A stretch of DNA of 64,000 nt from JBAXBF01 sp034429745 (GCA_034429745.1 DAOUFY010000043.1:31061-95060); one strand, 5' to 3'. Numbered from the stretch's first letter, positions 31,972 to 41,814 are shown. Numbers and translations are program-made. Notes: generated from the letters alone by a model not told the origin.

Positions 31972-34900
31972 TTAAAAACCTTCCAATTTGGAAAGGTCAG
32001 CAATGCCATCACTCATAGCTACGATAGTCTGCAGCAGTGCTAGTCGGTTATGGCGTAGGTTGAGATCATCTGTCATCACCAATACTTCATCAAAAAAGCG
32101 ATTAATGAATGGTATAAGAGGCAGAAAGGCATTTAGGAAAGCATTTACATCCTTTTGCTGCACGACTGCTTTTTTCACAGCTTGATAAAGCTCTACTTCT
32201 GCTGTCTCCACGAGAACCGATTCGCTTAGCGGCAGCTTTTGTTGCAAATCGCGGGTGATGCGGGCGCAGCGCGCGTAAGCCGGCAAGATCGTGCTTTGCC
32301 AGTCGCTGCGTGAAACCCATTCGCTGAGCGCTTTAATGGCTTGCATAGCTCTGGCTGGGTTCTTCCCTTGAGCAGCTAAAACAGCATCTACAACGTCATA
32401 GCGAAAGCCTTGTTCAAGCAGCAGGTTGCGCAAACGCTCCACAATGAAAACCACGCATTCTTCCAGCCGCTGCTCATTAAGCGGTACTGGAAGAGTAGCG
32501 GCGCTTAAATGTAACACTTCATCAAGGTTGACATCTGCTTCCCAAGCGATCAGGTTTTGAACGATGCCTAAAGCTGCCCGCCGCTGAGCGAAAGGATCTT
32601 TTGTACCGCTCGGGGCTAACCCTACTGAAAACAAACCGCTTAAAGTATCTAACCGATCAGCTAACCCTAAGACAAAACCCACTTTGGTTTTGGTTAGTGA
32701 ATCCCCTGCATAACGCGGCAGATACTGTTCAAAAAGGGCTTCAGCAACTTCCTCCGGTTCGCCATCATGGAGGGCGTAATAACGACCCATAATGCCTTGC
32801 AGAGAGGTCATTTCTACCACCATCTTCGTTACTAATTCGGCTTTAGAAAGTTTTGCTGCCCGCAGCAGAGCCTTTGTTTCATCAGCTGTTAAAGATAAGC
32901 GCGGAGCGAGCTCTGCGCACAACTTTTCCACGCGCTGAGATTTATCCAACATGGATCCAAGGTCTTTTTGAAAGGTAAGTGTGGCACATTTGGGCAAATG
33001 TTCCTCTAAGGAGAGCTTTTTATCCTCTTGAATAAAGAAGGCTGCATCGGCAAAACGGGCGCGGATTACATCTTCGTTTCCGCTGCGTACAAAATTCAGC
33101 CCTTCTTCGTCGCCGTTACGCAGGCAAACAAAGCGTGCCAGCAGTTTGCCAGGTTGATCGGCGGCCTCTAATGGGAAATAGCGTTGATGCTTTTTCATCA
33201 CTGCAATCAGCACTTCGTGCGGCAGCTCCAGCGAGCTTTCATCAAAAGACCCTATGAGCACACTCACGGCTTCAACTTCATTGGCAACCTCTTCCAACAG
33301 AACGGCATCATGTGCAACTCGGGCTTGGATTTTTGCTGCAGCTTCATCCATTTTTTCGCGGATTACTTTTTGCCGCTCGGCAACATCTAATATAATCCCT
33401 TGCTGCTTAAGAATGCTGAAATATTCGTCAATGCTTTTAACGGTAAATTCTTGCGGTTCGTAAAACCTTAAACCGCGGCTGCGGTTGCTGGATTGCAGTC
33501 CTGCATAGGTGAAAGGTATCACCTCAGTTCCATACAGCGCCAGCAGCCAACGGATAGGGCGTGAAAAGGCTGTGTTGGAAAAATTCCAGCGCATAGACTT
33601 TTCAAATCGCAGTGAGGCTATCAATGAAGCAAGGTTTTCTGCCAACAATTGAGGTGCAGGACGTCCTTTTTCAAAAATTACGGCAACCGCGTAACGTCCG
33701 CCATCCATTTCGCGGATCTGAAGTTCGCTTACTTCAACTCCTTTACTGCGCGCAAATCCTAGAGCAGCTTGGGTGGGATTGCCTTTTTCATCAAAGGCTC
33801 GATCGGCAGCCGGTCCTTTCACAATGCGTTCGATATCCTCTTGAGTTGGTGCTAGGGATTTTATATGAACAACCAGTCGTCTAGGTGTTCCATAAATGTG
33901 GATTTCCCCATGGGGAAGACGCAGCTCGTTGAGGAGTGCCGGCACACGCTCTTGCAACTGGGCAAGCGCGCTGGATAAATCCGCACTAGGCAGTTCTTCA
34001 GTGCCAATTTCCAGCAAAAATGGCTGGGCAGAAAGAGAAGCTGCAGGTACTGCAGAAGGGGCTGCCACCGTACTAGGGGCTTTGCCTTTATTCAGCCATG
34101 GAAAACCCATCTTCTCTCGTTGAGCAAGGTAAGCTTCTGCAACGCGTCGGGCAAGATCGCGCATTTCTGCAAACATGGCTTGCCGCTCAGTTACTCCGAT
34201 TGCCCCGCGTGTATCCAGCACATTGAAAGTATGCGAACACTTAAGCACATAATCATGTGCTGGTAAAACTAAACCTTGTGAAAGACTGGCATTAGCTTCA
34301 CTTACAAAGATGTTATATGCCTGACGCAGTTTCTCTACATCCGCTATTTCAAAGAAATACTTGCTGTGCTCATATTCTCCTTGAAGGTTTACATCTCCAT
34401 AAGTGAAGCTTGCTGAGCCGTTGTAGGAAGTATTCCATTGGATATGGCGAAAATCGTGAACGCCCTGAAGAGCCATGGCGATTCGTTCCAAACCATAAGT
34501 CAATTCTACGGAAACAGGGTCTAATACAAAACCGCCAGCTTGTTGAAAGTAAGTAAATTGGGTAATTTCCATGCCATTCAGCCATACTTCCCAACCTAAC
34601 CCCCATGCGCCCAATGCCGGTGATTCCCAGTTGTCTTCAATAAAACGAATATCGTGTTGACGCGGGTTTAATCCCAAAGCCTGCAGCGATTGGAGATATA
34701 ATTCTTGTGGGTTGCCCGGGTCTGGTTTTAGGATAACTTGGTATTGATAATGCTGCTGCAAGCGATTGGGGTTTTCTCCATAACGTCCATCATCAGGACG
34801 GATAGAAGGCTCAACATACGCTACATTCCAAGGCTCAGGGCCTAACACCCGCAAATAGGTTGCAGGGTTCATCGTGCCTGCCCCAACTTCTGTATGATAA

Positions 34901-34983
34901 GGCTGCCAAATAATGCAGCCATGTTCTGCCCAAAAATTTTGTAATTTTAAGATGATTGTTTGAAAATCAATACTTTGCATCAT
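31972..34983 (-). CDS. glyS: Glycyl-tRNA synthetase, fused alpha and beta subunits
   Basis: Single 1003-residue chain joining the bacterial GlyQ (alpha) and GlyS (beta) subunits. The alpha part (about 1-300) contains WAEHGCIIWQPYHTEVGAGTMNP and the motif-2 region ESPALGAWGLGWEVWLNGMEITQFTYFQQAGG. A Pro/Ala-rich linker (about 302-320) leads into the beta part with LEIGTEELPS, the AMP-type PTPRR-like segment GTPRRLVVHI and a C-terminal anticodon/ALBD region. In most bacteria these are separate subunits; the fused form is known from chlamydiae and plastids. Start has a good SD (aaggaagga). No T-box precedes it. Confidence 0.95.
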   Translation of the reverse strand: MMQSIDFQTIILKLQNFWAEHGCIIWQPYHTEVGAGTMNPATYLRVLGPEPWNVAYVEPSIRPDDGRYGENPNRLQQHYQYQVILKPDPGNPQELYLQSLQALGLNPRQHDIRFIEDNWESPALGAWGLGWEVWLNGMEITQFTYFQQAGGFVLDPVSVELTYGLERIAMALQGVHDFRHIQWNTSYNGSASFTYGDVNLQGEYEHSKYFFEIADVEKLRQAYNIFVSEANASLSQGLVLPAHDYVLKCSHTFNVLDTRGAIGVTERQAMFAEMRDLARRVAEAYLAQREKMGFPWLNKGKAPSTVAAPSAVPAASLSAQPFLLEIGTEELPSADLSSALAQLQERVPALLNELRLPHGEIHIYGTPRRLVVHIKSLAPTQEDIERIVKGPAADRAFDEKGNPTQAALGFARSKGVEVSELQIREMDGGRYAVAVIFEKGRPAPQLLAENLASLIASLRFEKSMRWNFSNTAFSRPIRWLLALYGTEVIPFTYAGLQSSNRSRGLRFYEPQEFTVKSIDEYFSILKQQGIILDVAERQKVIREKMDEAAAKIQARVAHDAVLLEEVANEVEAVSVLIGSFDESSLELPHEVLIAVMKKHQRYFPLEAADQPGKLLARFVCLRNGDEEGLNFVRSGNEDVIRARFADAAFFIQEDKKLSLEEHLPKCATLTFQKDLGSMLDKSQRVEKLCAELAPRLSLTADETKALLRAAKLSKAELVTKMVVEMTSLQGIMGRYYALHDGEPEEVAEALFEQYLPRYAGDSLTKTKVGFVLGLADRLDTLSGLFSVGLAPSGTKDPFAQRRAALGIVQNLIAWEADVNLDEVLHLSAATLPVPLNEQRLEECVVFIVERLRNLLLEQGFRYDVVDAVLAAQGKNPARAMQAIKALSEWVSRSDWQSTILPAYARCARITRDLQQKLPLSESVLVETAEVELYQAVKKAVVQQKDVNAFLNAFLPLIPFINRFFDEVLVMTDDLNLRHNRLALLQTIVAMSDGIADLSKLEGF

Positions 34984-35076
34984 AATTCCTTCCTTGTCTA
35001 ATTAATAAGGTGGATTTCTCTGACTGGATAGTGAAGGGGTGCCGAATACTCAGAAAGTAATGCTGCCGCACGCGAG

Positions 35077-35829
35077 TCATGAAAGTGCTGCTTCTTGCAT
35101 AATTTTGACTCCGGAACTGCTGCCAATGCGAGTAGCCCCGGCTTTCAGCATACTTACAGCATCCTTGTAGGTACGAATGCCACCAGCGGCTTTTACTCCA
35201 ATTTTTCCTTCGACAACCCGTACCATTAAATCAACATCTTCCAGCGTAGCTCCTCCAGCCATCATGCCGGTGGATGTCTTTACAAAGTCCGCTTGGGCTT
35301 CCTTTACAAGCAGGCAAGCAAGAATCTTCTCAAAGGTAGTGAGCAAACCGCATTCGATGATCACTTTGACTAAAACCCCATAGCTGTGGGCAGCCTGAAC
35401 GACGCCGCAGCATTCGCGATATACCGTCTCATAATCTCCTGATTTTAATGCACCGACATTGATGACCATGTCCAGCTCTTGAGCACCTAAAGCAATATTG
35501 GTAGCTGCTTCGGCTACTTTGCTCATTGGCGGATGGGCGCCTAAAGGAAATCCAAGCACTGAGCAGACAAGCACTTCGCTGCCTTTTAGAGTATCTGCAG
35601 CTAATGAGATGTTTGCCGGGTTGACACACACTGAAGCGAATCGGTACTCTATAGCTTCCTGACACAACTGTAAAATTTGATCTTTAGTGGCATCTGGCTT
35701 TAATAAGGTGTGATCAATAGTTCGGGCAAGCTCCTTTCCGCTTGGCAAGGGAGGCAATGCTGGCAAGGGAGGTAATGCCTTTTGGTACGAATGAGCAAGA
35801 TCAATAAGTTCTTTAATAGGATTATTCAT
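35077..35829 (-). CDS. deoC: Deoxyribose-phosphate aldolase
   Basis: Converts 2-deoxyribose-5-phosphate to acetaldehyde and glyceraldehyde-3-phosphate in deoxynucleoside catabolism. 250 residues; a short N-terminal extension (about 1-30) precedes the TIM barrel. Motifs: IDHTLLKPDAT, SVCVNPANI, CSVLGFPLGA, the Schiff-base Lys in DFVKTSTG, and IGVKAAGGIRT with the second conserved Lys. The C-terminus GATRIGSSSG is typical. It lies 10 bp downstream of lepB and is probably co-transcribed with it; other deo genes are absent nearby. Confidence 0.96.
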   Translation of the reverse strand: MNNPIKELIDLAHSYQKALPPLPALPPLPSGKELARTIDHTLLKPDATKDQILQLCQEAIEYRFASVCVNPANISLAADTLKGSEVLVCSVLGFPLGAHPPMSKVAEAATNIALGAQELDMVINVGALKSGDYETVYRECCGVVQAAHSYGVLVKVIIECGLLTTFEKILACLLVKEAQADFVKTSTGMMAGGATLEDVDLMVRVVEGKIGVKAAGGIRTYKDAVSMLKAGATRIGSSSGVKIMQEAALS

Positions 35830-35839
35830 AAGTACCTCG

Positions 35840-36514
35840 TTATTCTTGAGCGGCCGAAGCCGTGTTTTCTTTTACCTGTATATCATAATGCTTGACTAGC
35901 CCAATATTGGAAGGCGGCCAATAAACAAATACGGCTTTTCCGATGATCATATCGAGTGGAAGGGACCCCCAATTATGTGAGTCAGAAGAGTTGTTGCGGT
36001 TATCACCTAGAACGTACACCGTTCCTTCAGGTACAATAGCTTCTAACGTATAATTGGGCGGTGAAGCTATATACGGCTCTTCCAGTTCTTGTCCGTTAAT
36101 GAATACTTTACCGTTGCGGACGGATATTTGCTCGCCGGGCAAACCAATGACTCGCTTGATAAATTCTTCTTTGGGATTGCGGGGGTAATGAAAAATGACT
36201 ACGTCGCCTCGCTCTGGCAACGAAAAACGGTAAGCCAATTTATTTACGATCACCAATTCACCGTTGTGGAACGTCGGCTCCATACTGAAGCCTTCGACGC
36301 GAATGCGGGCAGAAATGAGATTCACACCAGCAAATAAAACGAGGGAAATAACCAATGTTTCCAGCACATCGAAAATGAAGCGCATTAAGCCTTCTTTGCG
36401 CTGTGCCTCGCTAACCTCTAAATTCGCTTCATCTGCTGCTGATGGTGCTTCTATTTGAGCTGAACTCATTTCTTCTGTTGTAGGTGATGGAAAAAGCGGA
36501 TCGCTTGTATTCAA
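35840..36514 (-). CDS. lepB: Signal peptidase I
   Basis: Releases exported proteins by cutting the signal peptide at the outer face of the membrane. 224 residues. A cytoplasmic N-terminal region (1-40) leads to one membrane helix (about 45-67). The catalytic Ser is in GFSMEPTFHNGE and the general-base Lys in EEFIKRVIGLPGE; the C-terminal box is YVLGDNRNNSSDSHNWG. These are the Ser/Lys dyad motifs of S26 family. It is upstream of deoC, with a leader gap on the plus side of about 245 bases. Its substrates in this window would include the many lipoprotein-free secreted proteins. Confidence 0.96.
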   Translation of the reverse strand: MNTSDPLFPSPTTEEMSSAQIEAPSAADEANLEVSEAQRKEGLMRFIFDVLETLVISLVLFAGVNLISARIRVEGFSMEPTFHNGELVIVNKLAYRFSLPERGDVVIFHYPRNPKEEFIKRVIGLPGEQISVRNGKVFINGQELEEPYIASPPNYTLEAIVPEGTVYVLGDNRNNSSDSHNWGSLPLDMIIGKAVFVYWPPSNIGLVKHYDIQVKENTASAAQE

Positions 36515-36759
36515 ATGATTAAACCTGCCATTTCATAGAGTAATTTTATGAAATTATTATACCAGATAATACTTTCATAATTGATTATATATTATTATAA
36601 TTAAGCAAAATATATTAATCGTATAATATTACGAAATATAGAGTATAGGTTCTATCCTATAACTTGTAACATTGGTGAATTGTTTACCCAGCGCAAGCAA
36701 TCTGCCGCAATGTTTTTATATATGCATTGATTATTAAAATCTAGTATAATACTGTTTCT
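36515..36759. promoter_or_regulatory. AT-rich divergent intergenic region
   Basis: This gap separates lepB (minus) from a short plus-strand ORF. It is strongly AT-rich. TATAAT occurs twice (about 36622-36627 and 36745-36750); the later one is 10 bases before the small ORF and would give a very short leader. A dyad TATAGG-TTCTAT-CCTATA occupies 36644-36661. I see no RNA gene or repeat family. Confidence 0.3.
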
Positions 36760-36966
36760 ATGAATGCTATTGAAGAGAAGATAATTTTGGGGAAAATAAC
36801 AGCGTTAGAGGTCGGTTTGCAAAGCGGCAATGTGCCTTCTGAATTGCTGTGCAAAGAAGCAGAAAAATTATTGCAAATACCCTCCTTATCGGCAGCGCTG
36901 AAAGAGCGCTTATGCAATCTCCTCACCGCTCTTACAGACGAAGAAGAACAAGATCCTGCAGGGTAA
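36760..36966 (+). CDS. Small hypothetical protein
   Basis: ORF of 68 codons whose product is acidic and helical (MNAIEEKIILGKITALEVGL...), with no signal peptide or membrane segment and no family I recognise. The composition resembles exonuclease VII small-subunit-like or other small helical proteins, but no match is claimed. Start is preceded by TATAAT 10 bases away and no clear SD, which weakens the call. It is followed by a hairpin (36981-37014). Confidence 0.4.
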   Translation: MNAIEEKIILGKITALEVGLQSGNVPSELLCKEAEKLLQIPSLSAALKERLCNLLTALTDEEEQDPAG

Positions 36967-36980
36967 TTTTTTTGTATAGG

Positions 36981-37014
36981 GGGCTTCCAGCTCAGGGTTA
37001 GTTTCTGGAAGCCC
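36981..37014. terminator. Stem-loop between convergent genes
   Basis: GGGCTTCCAG (36981-36990) and CTGGAAGCCC (37005-37014) form a 10-bp perfect GC-rich stem with a 14-base loop. There is no adjoining T-tract on either strand, so a terminator role is plausible from its position between convergent genes but not shown. Confidence 0.5.
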
Positions 37015-37044
37015 GCGTTGCACATAATCCCATAGAGGGAGAAG

Positions 37045-39576
37045 CTAGGGTATAGCTGCTGCAATCCGATTGCTAAGCTGATCCAAGGCAGAAACCACCT
37101 GTTGTGAGATAGCTTCAATTTCAGGTATTTTCGCTTCAGCGGCTTGCGGATCGTTGTTGTGGAACAAAGCGACTGCTTTGGCTAATTGTTGGTGAATGGT
37201 TTTGTGGGTTTCTTCGATGGCTTTGAATTCTGGGGCTTCTCCAAAAATTTCTTGCCCAGCTCCATAATACCATAAGCCTAAAGGACAGATAGTATGATCA
37301 CCAACTGTGCTTTCATTAAGGGATAGTTTACCATCGAGAAGAAAACGCAGTTGATTGACAAAGCGTTGATGGGTCAATTTATAGTATGCGATGCTATCTA
37401 TGGCTGCTTCTAAACCTAGCTGAAACTTACCGACGAGATTCTGCAAATGGCGGGCATGGCTTATGGTGGTTTGGGAGGCGTTAAAAACGCTGCTGACTTG
37501 AGCACTCATTTCTTCTGTTGATGCGCTTACTTCTTCGATGGCAGCACTATTTTCTTCACTTATACTGGCAATATTCTCTACAGCTTCATGAACTTCATTT
37601 GCGCTGGCTGCCATTTCTTCTGCAGAGGCGGTGTTTTCTTCTATGACTGCGGATACACCATCCAAATTTTCAACCACAGAAGCGCTCATCTTTACCATAT
37701 CCTGAGCGGCTTGTTGGTTTTGTTTTGCCGATTGGATCATTTGCTGCATCATGGCAGCCACATTGTCGGTTGCATGATTCACTTTCTCAACACTTTTTTG
37801 TATAGAAGCGACTCGTTCTAAAGTATGTTGGGCTGCGCGGAGAATGCTTTTGAAAGCACCCTCAGACTGAGAAGTCAAATCGCCGGCTTTTGCAACATCT
37901 TCGCTGGCTTGACGCATTGCAGCTGATACTTGTTCTGCACCACGCCGCAGTGCTTGCAGCATTTGGCTGATTTCCTTAGTGGCTACAGCAGAACGTTCAG
38001 CAAGTTTGCGTACTTCATCGGCAACAACAGCAAACCCTTTCCCATGTTCACCGGCGCGGGCAGCTTCAATGGCAGCATTCAAGGCAAGCAAATTAGTTTG
38101 CGCGGCAATATCGTCAATAGTATCAACAATCCTGCCGATTTGCCCTGTTTGTTTTCCGAGATCGTGTACAATGTTAGCTAGCTGCTCTGTTGTGTCCTGA
38201 ACTTGCTGCATGCTCAGAGCTGTATCGGTAGCAATAGAAGCGCCTTGATCAGCATCAGCAACCGTTTTTTCATTTTCGGTAAGCAACTCATGGCTGCTTT
38301 GAGAAATCTCGGCTACTAATTGAGTTAGAGAAACCAAGGATTCTTGCGCCATTGAACCTTGATCTGCTTGTTCTATAGCACCATTCATGACTTGTTGCAT
38401 TGAATGGACAAGCTGTTGCATCAATTGATGAGTTTGGGCGAGAGCTGCAGCTTGTTCTTGTGCTCCTTGAGCTACACCTTGCACTGCTTGAGTCAGCTCT
38501 TCCATTGACTTGGCTGTTTGAGTCGTTTGATCAGTTTGTTGCATAATCCCTTTAGCAACTTCTTGAATCGTTATGGCAATCTGATGAGCAACATCTTGAG
38601 CTTGATCACTGATGTCTGCAATATCAATAGCGGCTCGATTGACGTGCAAAGATTGGCGCAATACCTCCTGCAATGCATTCTTTATACTTGCTGATGTTTC
38701 GTTAAAGGCAGAAATAGCTAGGTTCAATTTGTCGAGCATATTGTTAAAGGACAACAAAACTTGTCCCACTTCGTCTTTCCTGGCTAACTTCATAATCTCG
38801 GCATGATTAATATGATCAATCTGTTTAGTGAAATTACCTCTTGAAAAAGTCTGCAATCCTTCTACAAGAACCGGAATATCCTTTTGTGAAACAGTCTCAG
38901 CTACTTCAATTAATTGTTTAAGAGGCAGCGTAATGCTCCTTGAGATTAGCCATGAAACAATGATCAAAACAACAATTGCAAAAAGACTTAATCCAACGAA
39001 TAGATTCACGGATTGTACAGCTTGGCTTTTACTTTGTTCATCCAAGTCATTGGCTATCTGATCGTTTATCGCGATGAGTTCGGCAACAGCATTGCCTACC
39101 GCTTGCCGCGCAAGCGCAATGCTGCCCCCTTCTTGAATATTCTTTAGAGGAGTTTGTTCATTGCCGTTTTCTACCTCCTGAAGACTGGTTAATACGATAT
39201 CGCGATATGCTGCCCAAGCCGTTTCAAATTCTCTCAGGGTTGTTTTTTCTGCTTCAACAAGATAGGACTGCTTATACAACTTGAGCTGTTCATCAATAAC
39301 TTTGATGCTTTCTTCAATATTGGCTTCTATCGCAGCACGTTCGGTCGGTACTAAGAGATATTTATAAAGGCTGCCTTGGATTTGAAATTGTTGAGCTTGA
39401 ATTATCCCCAATTGTTTAATAGGCAGCAGACGGTCATTATGAAGCGTATTGATGTTATGCGCTAAACCATTGATGTTTGCATAGGCTAATAGGATTATGG
39501 TAACTAGTAAAATAATAGGGATGCTAAATCCTAAGAGCAGTCTGGTGGATATTTTTATATTTGACAGGAATTCCAT
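37045..39576 (-). CDS. Methyl-accepting chemotaxis protein with C-terminal CZB domain
   Basis: Chemoreceptor of 843 residues. TM1 (about 13-33), an extracytoplasmic four-helix-type sensor, TM2 (about 190-212), a HAMP-like linker, then the coiled-coil signalling domain with the hairpin tip EAARAGEHGKGFAVVADEVRKLAERSA. The C-terminus (about 735-840) is a CZB (chemoreceptor zinc-binding) domain, with CPLGLWYYGAGQ and two flanking His residues (HQRF, HKTIHQQL). CZB domains bind zinc and sense redox or hypochlorous acid in other bacteria. No cheA, cheW or cheR is in the window, so this is an orphan receptor here. Confidence 0.95.
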   Translation of the reverse strand: MEFLSNIKISTRLLLGFSIPIILLVTIILLAYANINGLAHNINTLHNDRLLPIKQLGIIQAQQFQIQGSLYKYLLVPTERAAIEANIEESIKVIDEQLKLYKQSYLVEAEKTTLREFETAWAAYRDIVLTSLQEVENGNEQTPLKNIQEGGSIALARQAVGNAVAELIAINDQIANDLDEQSKSQAVQSVNLFVGLSLFAIVVLIIVSWLISRSITLPLKQLIEVAETVSQKDIPVLVEGLQTFSRGNFTKQIDHINHAEIMKLARKDEVGQVLLSFNNMLDKLNLAISAFNETSASIKNALQEVLRQSLHVNRAAIDIADISDQAQDVAHQIAITIQEVAKGIMQQTDQTTQTAKSMEELTQAVQGVAQGAQEQAAALAQTHQLMQQLVHSMQQVMNGAIEQADQGSMAQESLVSLTQLVAEISQSSHELLTENEKTVADADQGASIATDTALSMQQVQDTTEQLANIVHDLGKQTGQIGRIVDTIDDIAAQTNLLALNAAIEAARAGEHGKGFAVVADEVRKLAERSAVATKEISQMLQALRRGAEQVSAAMRQASEDVAKAGDLTSQSEGAFKSILRAAQHTLERVASIQKSVEKVNHATDNVAAMMQQMIQSAKQNQQAAQDMVKMSASVVENLDGVSAVIEENTASAEEMAASANEVHEAVENIASISEENSAAIEEVSASTEEMSAQVSSVFNASQTTISHARHLQNLVGKFQLGLEAAIDSIAYYKLTHQRFVNQLRFLLDGKLSLNESTVGDHTICPLGLWYYGAGQEIFGEAPEFKAIEETHKTIHQQLAKAVALFHNNDPQAAEAKIPEIEAISQQVVSALDQLSNRIAAAIP

Positions 39577-39848
39577 TTTTATCTCCTTCCGCGGTTGATA
39601 TATTTATCATAACATAATTTGATGATGATAATGATGGTAATTGTGTTATTTTGTAGTTTTGCTCTAACCCCATTAATAAATAATTGGGAAATTGTTGGGA
39701 AACGATCCTTAAATTCAAATTAAACTCAAATGAAAAAATTTATATTTTTTATGTATAATGAAAGTAGATAAAAAAACAGCAAAGGGATATACAGCTAAAT
39801 TACCCAGGACAAAAAGAGGTTATCCCAGCTGAAAAAATGGAGGTTGCC

Positions 39849-40361
39849 ATGAAAACCAGAGTGCTGATGCTTGTATCTATTGTAACCATACTTGCCATGA
39901 GTATGGTGTTGGTAAATCCGGCGTTTGCTGATTCTCCTAATCCCCCGCGGCGTACCATACCTGTAACTGGCAACGGTTTAGTTCGCTTGGCTAGTGATAC
40001 TATTCATACCTTAGCAATGAAAGATGGAGATCAAGTTATCGTTCCAGCTTTATCCTTGAAGGATTTGAAAGCCAGTGTTGTTTCTGAGACGAAGAAAACT
40101 TTGCCGGCTTCTTTGCCTGAAGATGTAGCAGGCTTTGTAGATGCTGTGTCAATCAGCATTGTCCAGGGCAATAAAGTGATCGATCAGCTTCCAAAAGGAG
40201 CGGAAATCACAGTCTCATTTGCAAAAGATGCAGTACTGATAGATAATGACTATGCAGTTGCCATTCTCTACTGGAATGGAACAAACTGGGAAGAAATTCA
40301 AACACACTGCTTGGAAGCCAAAGGGAACTTGTCGGGTGTATATGCCTTAGTGTTGAAATAA
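39849..40361 (+). CDS. Secreted protein of unknown function
   Basis: 170 residues with a clear Sec signal peptide (positively charged start, hydrophobic core about 6-24, cleavage after AFA). The mature part is beta-rich with no domain I recognise; it carries a VTGNGLVRL segment and ends WNGTNWEEIQTHC...YALVLK, reminiscent of cell-surface adhesion or anchoring modules. Start 39849 was chosen because GGAGG lies 5 bases upstream; the in-frame ATG at 39837 contains that SD. A strong terminator follows at 40414. Confidence 0.65.
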   Translation: MKTRVLMLVSIVTILAMSMVLVNPAFADSPNPPRRTIPVTGNGLVRLASDTIHTLAMKDGDQVIVPALSLKDLKASVVSETKKTLPASLPEDVAGFVDAVSISIVQGNKVIDQLPKGAEITVSFAKDAVLIDNDYAVAILYWNGTNWEEIQTHCLEAKGNLSGVYALVLK

Positions 40362-40413
40362 AAAAGCAGGTTAGCTCAACTCTTTTCCCTACCGAGAGAT
40401 TGGGTATAACGAA

Positions 40414-40450
40414 GCAAAGGGCAACCGCTTAAGGTTGCCCTTTGCTTTTT
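40414..40450 (+). terminator. Strong intrinsic terminator
   Basis: GCAAAGGGCAACC (40414-40426), loop GCTTAA, GGTTGCCCTTTGC (40433-40445) then TTTTT. A 13-bp perfect stem with a U-tract on the plus strand; ends the secreted-protein gene. Confidence 0.92.
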
Positions 40451-40467
40451 CCCAACTATGCTGAAGT

Positions 40468-41814
40468 TTATACAGGTCCTCCGGCAGGCCGGTCGAGAAA
40501 ACCTGATACTTCTTGAGCCTTGGCAGCTTCTGGCTTTGCTGTTAGCAATTGATCAAAGAGAGGAATTTGACCGCTTTGAACAGCATGTTCAGCGAAAAGG
40601 AACATTGCAGCTGACCAGGCTTGTTTCCCAAACCCCATAGGATGCCCGCTTTCTCCATGTAGCCATTCGTTATACTCCCATTCTTCGGCTATTCCTTGTT
40701 GATTTGCTTTAGCCAACGCGAAAAGCGTTTGTTCCGCTTCAGTATATTGCTTGCGGCGGATTAGAGCAGCTACATGAAAGCCGCCAATCATTGGCCAAAT
40801 GCCGCCGTTGTGGTATTGATGGGGCAAGTTAAGGGTGCGGCTGCGGTAATATTCGCGCCAATGCGGCTCGCCAGGGTAAATAGGAGGATGAATAGCTTTG
40901 GTAGGGTAAGGTTCTGCCATCCCAACTTGAAGCATATACCTTAAAATATGATCAGAACGGTGTCCATCAGCAACACCGCTGAGAATAGCCAATAAGTTGG
41001 CGAGACTGTCGCACCAATCACCATACTCGCGGAACGCTACCCAAGGCAGATAATAAGGCCGGCTGGATATGGTGCCGATATTATGATAAAGCATAAACCA
41101 TTCCAATCGGATAGCTTTTAATTTTTCTAAATGTTCTGCAAAATGTTCGGCGACCCAGCAGCGATCTATCCAAAACAGCAAATTGATTCTTTCATGAATG
41201 CAATTGGCGCAAATTCCACCTAAACAGCAAGTGGAGGGCAGCTGCACAACTTTCTTTAGCTCTTCATGAGCAAGAACTGCAGCGTAATAGAGGACATTAT
41301 CATATAAAGTATTATAACGAACGGCAAGCAAATCCATCCAATTGCCGGCTTCTGGAATTTCCAGCAGGCCGCACTCGTTCATATCTTGATAGACCAGCCA
41401 CTGCAATGCTTTTTCTATTATCTTCCAATTTTTTTGTAAATAATCTAAATCTTTGGTGGTTTGATAATAAAGGTAATGTCCTAAAATAAACAGCAAGTTT
41501 GAATCGCACGCGCCGGCATTTTCAGTGCTGATGTAGCCGCTTTCCGGGTTGACGTTAAGCGGAATTAGACCCAAACAGGACTGATGAGCACCGAGCGTAT
41601 CCAGTGACGCCCGCATGGCTTTAAGCAATGTTTCATCACCAGTGGCTACGGCCGCAAGAGATGTGAACATGCTGTCTCTGCCCCAAATTTGAGGGTAACC
41701 AACCGCTTTTGCCGAGGCACGAAAGCCCTGCGGAGTTGCACATTGATAAAGCGTTTCAAGTGCTTTTTCGCGAGCCTGTGAGATGAGTTGTGTCTCCGAT
41801 AATATCATGTTCAC
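40468..41814 (-). CDS. GH100/glycogen-debranching-type glycosidase
   Basis: Cytosolic protein of 448 residues with an (alpha/alpha)6 toroid. It opens with YPQIWGRDSMFTSLAA, a motif shared by alkaline/neutral invertases (GH100) and amylo-alpha-1,6-glucosidases, then AGNWMDLLAVRYNTLYDNVLYY, and later GGIWPMIGGFHVAAL and EWEYNEWLHGESG...GKQAWSAAMF. The Asp of GRDS and the Glu of NEWLHG are candidate catalytic residues. Substrate is either sucrose or an alpha-1,6 branch; the sequence does not decide. It is translationally coupled (ATGA) to the upstream URO-D-like gene, suggesting a functional link. Confidence 0.75.
   Translation of the reverse strand: MNMILSETQLISQAREKALETLYQCATPQGFRASAKAVGYPQIWGRDSMFTSLAAVATGDETLLKAMRASLDTLGAHQSCLGLIPLNVNPESGYISTENAGACDSNLLFILGHYLYYQTTKDLDYLQKNWKIIEKALQWLVYQDMNECGLLEIPEAGNWMDLLAVRYNTLYDNVLYYAAVLAHEELKKVVQLPSTCCLGGICANCIHERINLLFWIDRCWVAEHFAEHLEKLKAIRLEWFMLYHNIGTISSRPYYLPWVAFREYGDWCDSLANLLAILSGVADGHRSDHILRYMLQVGMAEPYPTKAIHPPIYPGEPHWREYYRSRTLNLPHQYHNGGIWPMIGGFHVAALIRRKQYTEAEQTLFALAKANQQGIAEEWEYNEWLHGESGHPMGFGKQAWSAAMFLFAEHAVQSGQIPLFDQLLTAKPEAAKAQEVSGFLDRPAGGPV

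Noticed and set aside
36741..37118. Minus-strand ORF overlapping the small protein and mcp end
   Set aside because: It covers a GC-rich hairpin and the opposite strand of a better-supported small ORF, with no family features.
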